Shown piece by piece: positions 18,546-26,821 of a DNA stretch of 55,640 bases. The stretch's first letter is position 1. Each line of letters starts with the position of its first letter. The notes below the pieces were generated by a model that had not been told where the DNA came from, searched no databases, and worked only from the letters and a program-made list of their open reading frames with translations. The translations under genes were made by a program, and so were the position numbers. The DNA is from Myroides odoratus (lineage in GTDB: Bacteria; Bacteroidota; Bacteroidia; Flavobacteriales; Flavobacteriaceae), in contig NZ_LROZ01000023.1 of assembly GCF_001549985.1 (NCBI RefSeq), positions 1 through 55,640 of the forward strand. Direction: 5' to 3'.

Positions 18546-19367
18546 AGGATAAAACCAAGTAAATACAACTTCGTATTTAGTTTTGACACCTCCTTTATTT
18601 CTCTTTTTCAGCATCCCATTTTTTTTAAAAAAACTCGTCTAAAATTATCCTGACCAACCCTGAAATACAATAGTCTTCACGACCTCTTAAACAAACAAAA
18701 TCCACTAGAATAAAACGACATTTTTCTCAGAATTAGTCCTAAATTATATTAAAGTTATCATTTAAGTAAAGACCCCTACTGTATTTTGACTAAATCAAAA
18801 TCAGAAAAAACAAGCAAACCTCGTCTCTAGAAAACCACTTCAAGCAAGTTAGATTCAACGTAAAGTAAAGATGCAACACAAAATACACAATATATTAAAA
18901 ACAAACGAATTACAACTAATTTTTACAACCCATAACAAAAAGTTATACATCAAATAAGTCTTAAAAACAGTCTAAAAGCCTTACTTCACCACTATATCAC
19001 AATTTCTAAATCAGTAAAGTTACGCAAAAACAAAACTAAAACTAAAGGTTGCTAAATAAGGACAAATTACTTTTAACCCTTCTTGTTCCATCTGCTGTTT
19101 TAGTATGCTAAAAGGCAGCTACCCTCACCTTTTAATTCCCCTTGTTTTTTATTTTTAACCCTTGAATATTTTTCTTTTTTTCCCTATTTAGTACATCAAA
19201 AAAAGTTTTATTCTTTCTATTTTCTGCTTGTGATAAGCTAAAAAATACGCGATGACTTCCTTCTCATTCAGGCCTTTTTATAGCCCTATTGCTACCTTTT
19301 ACCTTTCTGTTACTTTCTTATTTTTAAGCTTAGATTAACTCCTAAACCATCCAAATAAGCACAAAAA
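18546..19367. other. Long gene-free AT-rich gap
   Basis: About 820 bases between the menA promoter and the NlpE terminator. I see no coding frame with a recognisable product, no tRNA and no strong hairpin. TTTTGA-CTAAA-TCAAAA at about 18770-18786 is the only clear small palindrome. It could hold an unrecognised small RNA or be decayed DNA. Confidence 0.45.
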
Positions 19368-19398
19368 AAAAGGATGAGAATTCGATTCTCATCCTTTT
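19368..19398 (-). terminator. Terminator of the NlpE lipoprotein gene
   Basis: A 13-bp stem (19368-19380 with 19386-19398; core GGATGAGAA/TTCTCATCC), loop TTCGA, with an A tract on the left that becomes the U tract of the minus-strand transcript. Confidence 0.85.
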
Positions 19399-19421
19399 AG
19401 ATGTTAGATTTTTAGTCTGTC

Positions 19422-19883
19422 TTATTGTTTTTTCAAGCGATAATTTTCAGCTAAATTTCCTGTAATTTCATTTCCTTCTTGATCCAAAAGCAATAAACTT
19501 CCTTCGTGTACTGCTGCCTGTTTTTTACTTCCATCTTTCAATATAAGTGTAATTTTATTCCCTGTTGTATCCCATTCATACTTTCCTTCTTCTTCAAAAT
19601 GTCCATCTTTTCTATCTTGATAATGGTCCACTAATTTGAAAGTTCCATCCTCGTTCAGTACGATTGTTTCATCGATTCCTGGACAATCTGCACATGGGAT
19701 AGTTCCCTTATATGTACCTGCCCAATCTAATGAAGTTTTTGAATTATCAGCCATTACTTCTGTTGGAGTTACTTCTTCAACTGCCGTTGGTTCTGTTGTT
19801 TCTTTTACCTCTTTTTTACAGCTTGTAAGCGTTAAAACACTCATTGCTACTACTGTTAACACAGCTAAATTTCTTCTTTTCAT
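19422..19883 (-). CDS. NlpE-domain lipoprotein
   Basis: 153 residues from the ATG at 19883 (MKRRNLAVLT). A start 11 codons earlier is open, but it lies inside a perfect -7 promoter element (19914-19921), so it is rejected. The lipobox LTSC gives Cys22 as the lipidated residue. Residues ~55-150 match the N-terminal domain of the copper-resistance/envelope-stress lipoprotein NlpE: WAGTYKGTIPCADCPGI with its CADC pair, ETIVLNEDGTFKL, then GKYEW and a small barrel ending ENYRLKK. In E. coli NlpE reports copper and lipoprotein-trafficking stress; here the protein is the short single-domain form. It lies downstream of the META lipoprotein with its own promoter and terminator. Confidence 0.8.
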   Translation of the reverse strand: MKRRNLAVLTVVAMSVLTLTSCKKEVKETTEPTAVEEVTPTEVMADNSKTSLDWAGTYKGTIPCADCPGIDETIVLNEDGTFKLVDHYQDRKDGHFEEEGKYEWDTTGNKITLILKDGSKKQAAVHEGSLLLLDQEGNEITGNLAENYRLKKQ

Positions 19884-19913
19884 CGTGAAATTTTTTTTAA
19901 TAGTTTTATACAT

Positions 19914-19921
19914 CAAATTTA
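19914..19921 (-). promoter_or_regulatory. -7 promoter element of the NlpE gene
   Basis: The minus strand reads TAAATTTG, a full TAnnTTTG match, 30 bp before the chosen ATG at 19883. It decides the start of that gene. Confidence 0.6.
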
Positions 19922-19989
19922 CAACTTATTTTCAATATTCGAACTCCATTTATCTTAATAAAAAGCAATTAATCCAAATTATTGTAAAA

Positions 19990-20472
19990 CTACTGTTGAT
20001 TTTCTATTCTTTTATATGTTAGTACCGTTTGATGATCTTCCGATTTCAATAGCAATAGATTATTATCGAATTGATATTCTTTTGTTTTCCAGAATGCTAT
20101 TTTATAAGCCATAGATTCCACTTCCTCACAATACGTTTGAAATGGTGTAATTCCTGGCTCAAGATCAAGCGTTGAGGCTCCTAATGCTTTGATTGTTCCT
20201 TGTTGTAAATTACATCCATCTTCACCATAAATCTTGCTGTCTTTCAAATTAACAACAAAAAAAGGAGCTTTTAATGGAAACAAATCACTCACGGTTTCCC
20301 CCTTAGTTGTTGCCGTTTTAAAATCTATTAATTCCCAAGTTCCTTCTAATTGATGTATTGTACTTGCTTGTTCTTGTTTCAATACAATGGCGTCTTTTTG
20401 CCTAGTTTGACTTTTACATCCCACCGCTAAAACAACAAAAGTTATCCCGATAAGTTTAATTATTTTTTTCAT
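19990..20472 (-). CDS. META-domain lipoprotein
   Basis: 160 residues from the second Met (MKKIIKLIGI), a better lipoprotein start than the Met two codons upstream. The lipobox AVGC gives Cys19. Residues ~40-155 resemble a META/HslJ domain: LEGTWELIDF, VNLKDSKIYGEDGCNLQQGTI (the typical G-x-x-GCN turn) and AFWKTKEYQFDNNLLLL. Relatives are periplasmic proteins associated with envelope or antibiotic stress, with no defined reaction. It begins 17 bp after the GDYXXLXY gene and is probably the last member of the operon that starts at bcp. Confidence 0.72.
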   Translation of the reverse strand: MKKIIKLIGITFVVLAVGCKSQTRQKDAIVLKQEQASTIHQLEGTWELIDFKTATTKGETVSDLFPLKAPFFVVNLKDSKIYGEDGCNLQQGTIKALGASTLDLEPGITPFQTYCEEVESMAYKIAFWKTKEYQFDNNLLLLKSEDHQTVLTYKRIENQQ

Positions 20473-20489
20473 GTGCATTGCTTTGTCGT

Positions 20490-20999
20490 CTATTCAATTC
20501 GCTCTAAATTCTCCTTATACAAGCCAACTAAAACGCTATTTCCATTTTGATCTACACGAAGTCCACCAAATTTAGCTTGTTCATATAACGTATCTTTTCC
20601 TTCTTGAAAAAAGTAGCTCTCTGCTCCAACAGCTAGACTAAATCCATCCCAATTGAAGTATTTTACGGCCACAATTGCTTCCTCCCCTTCTAGTTTAGGC
20701 AAAGCTGTACTAATGGCTTTAAAAGTACCTCTATTTTGCTCATCCAAGGTTAGAATCACATAACCGCGTTTGTGTATTTCATCTTTATTGCGGGTTGATT
20801 CACGCAATTCATTGTTGAGGGCGTAATTCAATTGCATATAATCGCCCTGTATTAAGGAACGCGGGTCAACTGGAGCTAAGGGCAATAATACGAATTTTCC
20901 TTCTTGAATGGTTTCTTCTTTTTGCAAGACAGCGCGTAGGAAAAACACAGCGAATACCACTAAGGTAACTGCAATGACACTATTTCTTTTATTTTTCAC
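20490..20999 (-). CDS. GDYXXLXY-domain protein
   Basis: 169 residues. One N-terminal membrane segment or signal anchor (NSVIAVTLVVFAVFFLRAVL) is followed by a periplasmic domain with the signature VDPRSLIQGDYMQLNYAL at ~45-62. No enzymatic activity is known for the family. Its start overlaps the end of the DUF4401 gene by 11 bp, and DUF4401 overlaps DUF2157 in the same way, so the three are translationally coupled. The trio is a recurrent one in Bacteria, which suggests one membrane complex. Confidence 0.8.
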   Translation of the reverse strand: MKNKRNSVIAVTLVVFAVFFLRAVLQKEETIQEGKFVLLPLAPVDPRSLIQGDYMQLNYALNNELRESTRNKDEIHKRGYVILTLDEQNRGTFKAISTALPKLEGEEAIVAVKYFNWDGFSLAVGAESYFFQEGKDTLYEQAKFGGLRVDQNGNSVLVGLYKENLERIE

Positions 21000-22092
21000 G
21001 GTTCCATTGATTATAAATTACAAATAGCCCTAAAAAGAACAGACCGCAGCCCATTAAGATTAGAGATTTAATAAGCAGGCTTACATTTAAATAGTAGTAG
21101 TATGCACCTAAAGAGAAAAGCAATGTACAAATAGCCAGTACGATTCCTTTGTAAAAGCGAAACTGAAAAGACCATACCAATAAGAAAAAACTAATCACTA
21201 AAGGCATACCAAAACCATGCATTAAAAAGGCCATTCCCAAGATTAAAACACTTGCTATTCCAGTGATAAGCATGGGTTTAGACAGAGTTACTCGTTGCCC
21301 AATTTGCTTCACTGTCCAATAGGTTAAAACAAGCAATACAATTCCGGCAAAACCTAAATAGATCTTGTGCCCCACTTCATGATAGTCAAAATATCTAGAA
21401 CGGTTGATCCAATTGGCAGGATCAATCAAAGTGATATTATCCTGAATGATTTCAAAGAAAAAAATAAGGAATAAAGCATGTAGCATGGCACTATATCGCT
21501 GTGACCAGAACGAGTATTTTGTTTTCAGCTCGACTTCTTTATCAAACAAAACGTACAGACCAACTAAAAGCAGCCAAAACAACAGGAGTGCTCCATAGCC
21601 TAAATGTAGTAAGCCGAGGTAATATACCACACCATAATACAAGCCAATAATAGATAAGAACTGGATAATCTTGCTTTTGAATAACATAAATCCAGCAAAA
21701 CTCAATATAATTACACAGAGAAGATTATTATTCTCGCTCCAACCAAAATCAATACAAGCCGCAATTACGCAAACAAATGCACTAATATACGTAGCAACAA
21801 ATACCCCATCTCTCAAAGCGGGTTCTGTCTTTTTATTGCCAATAAAACTCAAAGCATAAAGCACTACTGCAAAGAGTAGAAAACTAATATATCCTAGTGA
21901 ATCACCAATGGTAAGAAACAAAAAACCAAAGAAAAATCCCATGGCTAATAAACTTCCTAAAATAGCAACCACTTTCAAAAAGATATACTTCATGGAGTTT
22001 TCCTCCGCTATACGACTGGCTAATTGCTCCTCAACACGAACACCTTGTTCTTCTACTTGAAAAAGCAAGTCTTTCCACGAACTATTTTTCAT
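20989..22092 (-). CDS. DUF4401 multi-pass membrane protein
   Basis: 367 residues with about ten to twelve hydrophobic segments after a soluble N-terminal stretch (~45 residues, Glu/Arg-rich). It matches my recollection of the DUF4401 family mainly through its position between a DUF2157-like and a GDYXXLXY protein. Charged loop motifs such as NRSRYFDYHEVGHKIYLGFAG interrupt the membrane segments. Function unknown. It overlaps both neighbours by 11 bp. Confidence 0.7.
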   Translation of the reverse strand: MKNSSWKDLLFQVEEQGVRVEEQLASRIAEENSMKYIFLKVVAILGSLLAMGFFFGFLFLTIGDSLGYISFLLFAVVLYALSFIGNKKTEPALRDGVFVATYISAFVCVIAACIDFGWSENNNLLCVIILSFAGFMLFKSKIIQFLSIIGLYYGVVYYLGLLHLGYGALLLFWLLLVGLYVLFDKEVELKTKYSFWSQRYSAMLHALFLIFFFEIIQDNITLIDPANWINRSRYFDYHEVGHKIYLGFAGIVLLVLTYWTVKQIGQRVTLSKPMLITGIASVLILGMAFLMHGFGMPLVISFFLLVWSFQFRFYKGIVLAICTLLFSLGAYYYYLNVSLLIKSLILMGCGLFFLGLFVIYNQWNREK

Positions 22093-23071
22093 CTTTCCAC
22101 GCTTTTGATTTATTCGACACCAATTTAATAATGAAGAAGATTGCTCCTATAGCATACAACATGTAAACGAGCAGTCCTTCTGCTGCATCCTTAAATATTT
22201 TCATCCAAATCATTAATCCACAGCATACTGCTGCAATTAAAGCATAAGAAAACAAGAAAATCTGTTTTTGTATCCACCCCATTACTAGGCCACCGCCAAT
22301 TAGTATTAGTGCAAGTACTAAGGCGATTACATTCCCCTCTAGCTCAGTTTCTCTATAATTTGCTTCATGACTGAAGAGCCACAAACTAAATCCGATAGTT
22401 GCTAATACGTAAATAGCGATGCATTGCACCTGTTTATATAAATTGCCAATTTGAAACTGTGGATGCAATCTTTTAATTTGCGGAAGCAGTAAAAGCGCGA
22501 AATTTATCAGGATTAAATAAATAACTCCCAAAAAAACAGAATCAACCTGTAGTACTTGTACTAAGGCTAATATCAATGTTGTATTGGCTAAAATGCTAAA
22601 AAACAACCATTGATACGTAGATTGACTTACAAGCGTTAGTGGAGTAACTACCATCAACCAGGTTAAAAATAAATCATAAGCATTGGCTCCTGTTTGATAG
22701 GTTTGCCCAAAAACAGCCAGTAATACCCCTATTAATACGGAAGTTGCTACGAGGCTAATTTTATTGATTGCCTCTTTGACACGCGTCGTTATCGCTCCAT
22801 AGGCACTGATTAAGATACCCAATCCAATCAGAGCGAACTTAACACTCGCTGTCATCTGATCCCAATTAAAGGCAAAGAAGAACAGCATACCACTCACCAA
22901 AAAACCAATACCGCAAATGAGCAGGGCATAATACCCAAACTCCTTCCATTGTTGAGCAGAAGCTAAACCATAGGTTTGATACAGCGTTTTAAAGTGTTGT
23001 TCTTCTATTGATGAATGTTCTTGGAGTAAGAACAATTCATGCTTTGTTACTTTCTTTTCTTTTTCTTTCAT
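22082..23071 (-). CDS. DUF2157 multi-pass membrane protein
   Basis: 329 residues from the ATG at 23071 (MKEKEKKVTKHELFLLQEHS); an ATG seven codons earlier is also possible. The cytosolic N-terminal helix region (~50 residues) is followed by eight to ten membrane segments starting GYYALLICGIGFLVSGMLFF and FALIGLGILISAYGAI, the pattern of DUF2157 proteins. No function is established. It lies 46 bp after the bcp stop and overlaps DUF4401 by 11 bp, so expression with the peroxiredoxin is likely. Confidence 0.7.
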   Translation of the reverse strand: MKEKEKKVTKHELFLLQEHSSIEEQHFKTLYQTYGLASAQQWKEFGYYALLICGIGFLVSGMLFFFAFNWDQMTASVKFALIGLGILISAYGAITTRVKEAINKISLVATSVLIGVLLAVFGQTYQTGANAYDLFLTWLMVVTPLTLVSQSTYQWLFFSILANTTLILALVQVLQVDSVFLGVIYLILINFALLLLPQIKRLHPQFQIGNLYKQVQCIAIYVLATIGFSLWLFSHEANYRETELEGNVIALVLALILIGGGLVMGWIQKQIFLFSYALIAAVCCGLMIWMKIFKDAAEGLLVYMLYAIGAIFFIIKLVSNKSKAWKDEK

Positions 23072-23117
23072 ATACAATTTATTATCCCCCAAAAAGTGTG
23101 TTTATACGCACTTTGTA

Positions 23118-23573
23118 CTAGGATGCTAAGATTTGAGCAGCGTGATCTTTTGTTTTTACCTTGTCAATAATTTGACTAAGCACTCCCTCTTCATTGATTA
23201 CAAAAGTCATACGGTGAATTCCATCATAGGTTCTACCCATAAACTTTTTAGGTCCCCAAACACCAAAGGCATGAAGTACTTCTTTGCTTTCGTCTGCTAG
23301 CAAAGGAAAAGGCAACTTATTTTTAGTTATAAACTTCTGCTGTCTTTCCGCAGAATCAGCACTCACGCCAAGTAATTCATAGCCTTGTGCTTTTAGTTCT
23401 TGATAATTGTCTCTCAAATTACACACCTCCCAAGTACATCCTGGGGTACTTGCTTTAGGGTAAAAAAAGACCACTAACTTCTTTCCTTTGTAATCACTTA
23501 ATTGATGTTTTACTCCGGCTTGATCTATACCAACAAAATTTGGCGCTTGATCACCAACTTTTAAATGTGTCAT
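23118..23573 (-). CDS. bcp: Thioredoxin-dependent thiol peroxidase (peroxiredoxin Q/Bcp)
   Basis: 151 residues, cytosolic. The peroxidatic Cys46 is in ASTPGCTWEVC with the resolving Cys51 five residues later, the atypical 2-Cys arrangement of the Bcp/PrxQ group. VVFFYPKA, LGVSADSAERQQKF and LADESKEV, then FGVWGPKKFMGRTYDGIHR, are standard family blocks. It reduces hydrogen and organic peroxides using thioredoxin. It is first in a minus-strand run with DUF2157, DUF4401, GDYXXLXY and META genes. A near-perfect copy of the TTGAC-N4-GTCAA palindrome lies 40-53 bp upstream. Confidence 0.92.
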   Translation of the reverse strand: MTHLKVGDQAPNFVGIDQAGVKHQLSDYKGKKLVVFFYPKASTPGCTWEVCNLRDNYQELKAQGYELLGVSADSAERQQKFITKNKLPFPLLADESKEVLHAFGVWGPKKFMGRTYDGIHRMTFVINEEGVLSQIIDKVKTKDHAAQILAS

Positions 23574-23612
23574 TTTATTTTAATTTTTTGTGAATAGTAA
23601 AATTACTTTTTT

Positions 23613-23626
23613 TTTACTTAGGTCAA
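23613..23626. promoter_or_regulatory. Near-match to the TTGAC-N4-GTCAA palindrome upstream of bcp
   Basis: TTTACTTAGGTCAA differs at one base from the exact reverse complement of the site at 47701-47714. It lies 40 bp upstream of the bcp start. Unlike the other two sites it is not followed by a TTTG element at 22 bp; the nearest -7-like sequence (minus strand TAATTTTA, 23598-23605) is 7 bp away. The role is weakly supported. Confidence 0.35.
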
Positions 23627-23780
23627 TCATTTTCGATCGTCTCTTCTACTTTAACTTATTTTCAACGGGTATTTTTTCTTCTAGTCTTCTATTATTTCTT
23701 TCTTACAATCACTTACTCACATAAAAATCACCCCCTTATAAAAAAAATAAGTATTTAATTAAAATCATTCTAAATAATTC

Positions 23781-23788
23781 TATATTTG
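23781..23788 (+). promoter_or_regulatory. -7 promoter element of the TonB receptor gene
   Basis: TATATTTG, a perfect TAnnTTTG, lies 72 bp before the ATG at 23861, giving a leader of about 65 nt. The -33 region is only a weak match. Confidence 0.55.
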
Positions 23789-23860
23789 CGAACTATGTAT
23801 TTTATTTTTAATAAGTCTAAATAATATTCTAAAAGACTTTTAATCGATCTTATTCTAGTT

Positions 23861-25975
23861 ATGAATCGCATCTATCTCCTTATGCTGTCTTGTTCTAGTT
23901 TGTCCATGTTCGCACAAACCGAAGCGCAGTTAGACAGTTTATATCAAATCCTACCCACCGATCTTGGTGAAGTTTTTATCCGCGTCAACCAACCTGTTTT
24001 TCAACAGAAAGCGGATAAAATGGTATTTAATGTAGAAAATAGTAGCCTATCTGAAGGTAGTACTATTTTAGAAGTACTGGGTCGTGCGCCCGGCGTTGTT
24101 GTTTCTCAAGAAGGAGAATTGTCACTTCGTGGAAAAAAAGGAGTGAGTGTGATGATTAATGGTAAATTGAGTTCCTTGTCTTCCAAAGAATTAGCCAATT
24201 TACTACGCTCTACTAATTCAAGTGCAGTAAAAAATATTGAAATCATTGCCAATCCCTCGGCCAAATACGACGCAACGGGTAATGCGGGTATCATCAATAT
24301 TGTATTGAAGAAAAGCGTGCTTGAGGGATTGAATGGCAGTGTTTATACTAGTGTTGGACGAGGAAGGAAAAACCGCATGAATACAGGGATGAACATCAAC
24401 TACAACCACAAAGGTTGGAGTGTATTTGCGGATTACAGCTATACTTTTAGAGGCGAGGAAGAACGCAAAACCTTTGATCAAGATTTTTTTGATGCTTCTT
24501 CCCTACTTACTCGTCAAACCATGCAACACTACAAAACGAGTGAACCCTTGACATCCAATAATTTTAAATGGGGAACCGACTATCAATTCAACGCTAAAAC
24601 ATCTATAGGTATCTTGTTTGATGCTAAAATTGGGCGTTATGAAAACAAATCCAAAGGGATTAGCGATGTTTACACCCCTATTTCAACTCTGTATTCATCC
24701 ATTGCCACAGATAATTACAACGACGAACATTGGTATGACTATACCTATAGCGTACATGGAACGCATCAATTTGCAGAAGAAGGAACGCGTTTAGATTTTG
24801 ATATTGAATATGAACAATCTAAATTTAGGTCACTCCAAACGCAGCTCCAAGAAACGCGAGTAGCTACTGCGGATGCTTATCCCAACCGACGAGGAAAGAT
24901 TCCTTCAACGTTGCGCGTTTTCAATGGAAAATTAGATTTTACAATTCCTCTTTGGGACAATCACACGTTAGAAACGGGTTGGAAATCGACGGTAAAAACC
25001 AACGACAATCCTTCTGTCTATGAAATAGAGGAAAACAACCAATGGGCAATTGATCCGATTACAACCAATCACTACGATTACAAGGAGCAAATTCACGCCC
25101 TATATGCCAATTATAAAGCCACTTGGGATCATTGGCAAATTCAAGTTGGGCTACGCAATGAATATACAGATCGCACCATCAACCAAAAAACGACAGCGGA
25201 GCACCATCAAATGGATTACAATAAATTATTTCCCAGTGCTTCCATTAAATATGAGACTGATCAGGCGCATAGCTACTATGCTTCCTATAGTAAACGCATC
25301 AACAGACCGAGTCATTTTGACTTGAATCCCTTCCGTTTTTACAACGATCCTTTCAATTATTGGCAAGGAAATGTAAACGTCAGACCCGAAATTACACATG
25401 CCACAGAGGTCGGATATAGCTGGAGTAAATATTTGATTGCTTCAATTTATTTTAGTCAGACCCATGATGTCATGACGCAAGTATATTCCTATGAACAGAA
25501 TCAAACGATTATGGTTAAAACGCTAGAGAATCTGAGTAAATCTTACCATTATGGTGCTACTGTAACTGCCACTGCTAATCCCACAGATTTTTGGACCTTA
25601 AGCAGTATGTTTAACTTGTTTAACAACCAATACAAAGGAACCTATCAAGAAACGACCATTGACAGCAAGCAAGTTGCTTTTACACTGAATGCTCAAAATA
25701 GCTTTACTTTTTCAAAAGGAATAAAAGCCGAAATTAATGCACAGTATTTTTCTAAATCGAATATTGGCTTATACAAAAGAGATGCTTACTTTGATCTAAC
25801 AATTGGAGCTTCTAAGAGTGTCTTCAAGGAGAAGGGTAGCATTAAACTAGCACTAACTGATGTATTAAAAACCAATAACTTCACAATTATTGGTGATAAC
25901 TTCGATTCGAAGGTGAAACAGAAATACGACTTAGATAGTAGGATTGCAACTTTATCGTTTAATTATAAATGGTAA
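23861..25975 (+). CDS. TonB-dependent receptor / outer membrane beta-barrel protein
   Basis: 704 residues. A signal peptide (cleaved after SMFAQ, ~19) is followed directly by the plug domain: ADKMVFNVENSSLSEGSTIL, VLGRAPGVVV, LSLRGKKGVSVMINGK and IEIIANPSAKYDATGNAGII are hallmark plug motifs. The remaining ~530 residues are an aromatic-rich barrel with repeated strands (YYASYSKRINRPS, NPFRFYNDPFNYWQGN), typical of the OMP_b-brl_3 group. It imports an unknown ligand with TonB energy. Most relatives carry an N-terminal carboxypeptidase-regulatory-like domain, which is missing here; the protein goes almost straight from the signal peptide to the plug. No SusD-like partner is present. A small secreted protein gene follows 107 bp later. 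Confidence 0.85.
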   Translation: MNRIYLLMLSCSSLSMFAQTEAQLDSLYQILPTDLGEVFIRVNQPVFQQKADKMVFNVENSSLSEGSTILEVLGRAPGVVVSQEGELSLRGKKGVSVMINGKLSSLSSKELANLLRSTNSSAVKNIEIIANPSAKYDATGNAGIINIVLKKSVLEGLNGSVYTSVGRGRKNRMNTGMNINYNHKGWSVFADYSYTFRGEEERKTFDQDFFDASSLLTRQTMQHYKTSEPLTSNNFKWGTDYQFNAKTSIGILFDAKIGRYENKSKGISDVYTPISTLYSSIATDNYNDEHWYDYTYSVHGTHQFAEEGTRLDFDIEYEQSKFRSLQTQLQETRVATADAYPNRRGKIPSTLRVFNGKLDFTIPLWDNHTLETGWKSTVKTNDNPSVYEIEENNQWAIDPITTNHYDYKEQIHALYANYKATWDHWQIQVGLRNEYTDRTINQKTTAEHHQMDYNKLFPSASIKYETDQAHSYYASYSKRINRPSHFDLNPFRFYNDPFNYWQGNVNVRPEITHATEVGYSWSKYLIASIYFSQTHDVMTQVYSYEQNQTIMVKTLENLSKSYHYGATVTATANPTDFWTLSSMFNLFNNQYKGTYQETTIDSKQVAFTLNAQNSFTFSKGIKAEINAQYFSKSNIGLYKRDAYFDLTIGASKSVFKEKGSIKLALTDVLKTNNFTIIGDNFDSKVKQKYDLDSRIATLSFNYKW

Positions 25976-26017
25976 ATTCAAAAACTACAGCAAAACTGTT
26001 TATTTTGTTAACAAATG

Positions 26018-26025
26018 TATTTTTG
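26018..26025 (+). promoter_or_regulatory. -7 promoter element of the small secreted protein gene
   Basis: TATTTTTG matches TAnnTTTG and lies 57 bp before the ATG at 26083, so the small gene can be transcribed apart from the receptor gene. Confidence 0.45.
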
Positions 26026-26082
26026 TTTTTTAAATTAATCAACATTTCATATACTTGTGTTAATCAATTTTAAAACTTTTTT

Positions 26083-26442
26083 ATGAAAAAATTAACATTA
26101 GGATTAGCATTAATCTTATCTCTTGGCGTTTTTGCAAATAATGGTGAGATCAAAGGAGAAGATAAATCCGAACAAATTACATTTACACAAAAATGTTATC
26201 TCCTTAGCTTTGATGCTGTATATTACCAAAACTTCAAAGCTGTTAGTGGTTCTGCAGAACATCATGAAAAGTATTTTTATGGTACTTATGATGCTGCTGT
26301 AACAGAATCAGAAAACTTTAAAAATAGTTTCAATTACTATCCTCTTCTTAATTGGTCTAATGGGACAGGATGGAGTGTTCCTGTAAGCGAACCTCAAGAA
26401 ATGTCAAGAACCAAATGTCTTGAAATAATACCCCTTAATTAA
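26083..26442 (+). CDS. Small secreted protein of unknown function
   Basis: 119 residues, family not recognised. A clear signal peptide (MKKLTLGLALILSLGVFAN) is followed by a ~95-residue mature domain with two cysteines (in QKCYLLSF and TKCLEI) that could form a disulfide, and many aromatics (YYQNFKAV, KYFYGTYDAA, FNYYPLLNW). It is translated from its own promoter, downstream of the TonB receptor on the same strand. A terminator follows at 26506-26534. It is probably a real gene because of its signal peptide, promoter and terminator; no function can be given. Confidence 0.65.
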   Translation: MKKLTLGLALILSLGVFANNGEIKGEDKSEQITFTQKCYLLSFDAVYYQNFKAVSGSAEHHEKYFYGTYDAAVTESENFKNSFNYYPLLNWSNGTGWSVPVSEPQEMSRTKCLEIIPLN

Positions 26443-26505
26443 TTTAGTACCTTAAATATAAATCGAGAATTGTAAAATACACGACTTACGATTTATCACG
26501 AAATG

Positions 26506-26534
26506 AAAAAGCCAACTCAATGAGTTGGCTTTTT
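26506..26534 (+). terminator. Terminator after the small secreted protein gene
   Basis: A 13-bp stem (26506-26518 with 26522-26534; core GCCAACTC/GAGTTGGC), loop AAT, followed by a T run. Confidence 0.85.
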
Positions 26535-26821
26535 TTACCATAAAATCTAGACGTGGCTACTTGTCTTATTTGATTTCCAACAGTATTGTTGTTTATTTTT
26601 AAGATCCCTTTTACACCCTTCTTGTTCGAAGGCGTCTTCTTGAAGTGGGGAACTTGCGTTTTATTTTGAGTTGCAAAGTAGTTCAAATAAACTGAATGTC
26701 AAAGTCTTAAAATAGTTTTACTAAAAAATATAAATAAAATAATATAAATCAAATTATAAACTTCACTTTAACACTATACCCATAAACTTTACTCAAAAAA
26801 GCACAATAATTAGTAGGAACG
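26535..26821. other. Gene-poor gap with a coding-like GC-richer segment
   Basis: About 290 bases. Segment 26560-26690 is less AT-rich than its flanks and reads on the minus strand as a polar peptide rich in Lys, Asn and Thr (frame 26486-26686). That frame runs through the terminator at 26506-26534, so it is not called as a gene. The rest is very AT-rich and holds nothing I recognise. Confidence 0.4.

Noticed and set aside
19884..19916. Longer N-terminus for the NlpE lipoprotein (11 extra residues)
   Set aside because: The -7 element at 19914-19921 overlaps it, and the lipoprotein signal only makes sense from the ATG at 19883.
26486..26686. Minus-strand 66-codon frame
   Set aside because: It runs through the strong terminator at 26506-26534 and has no start or promoter support; kept only as an observation.
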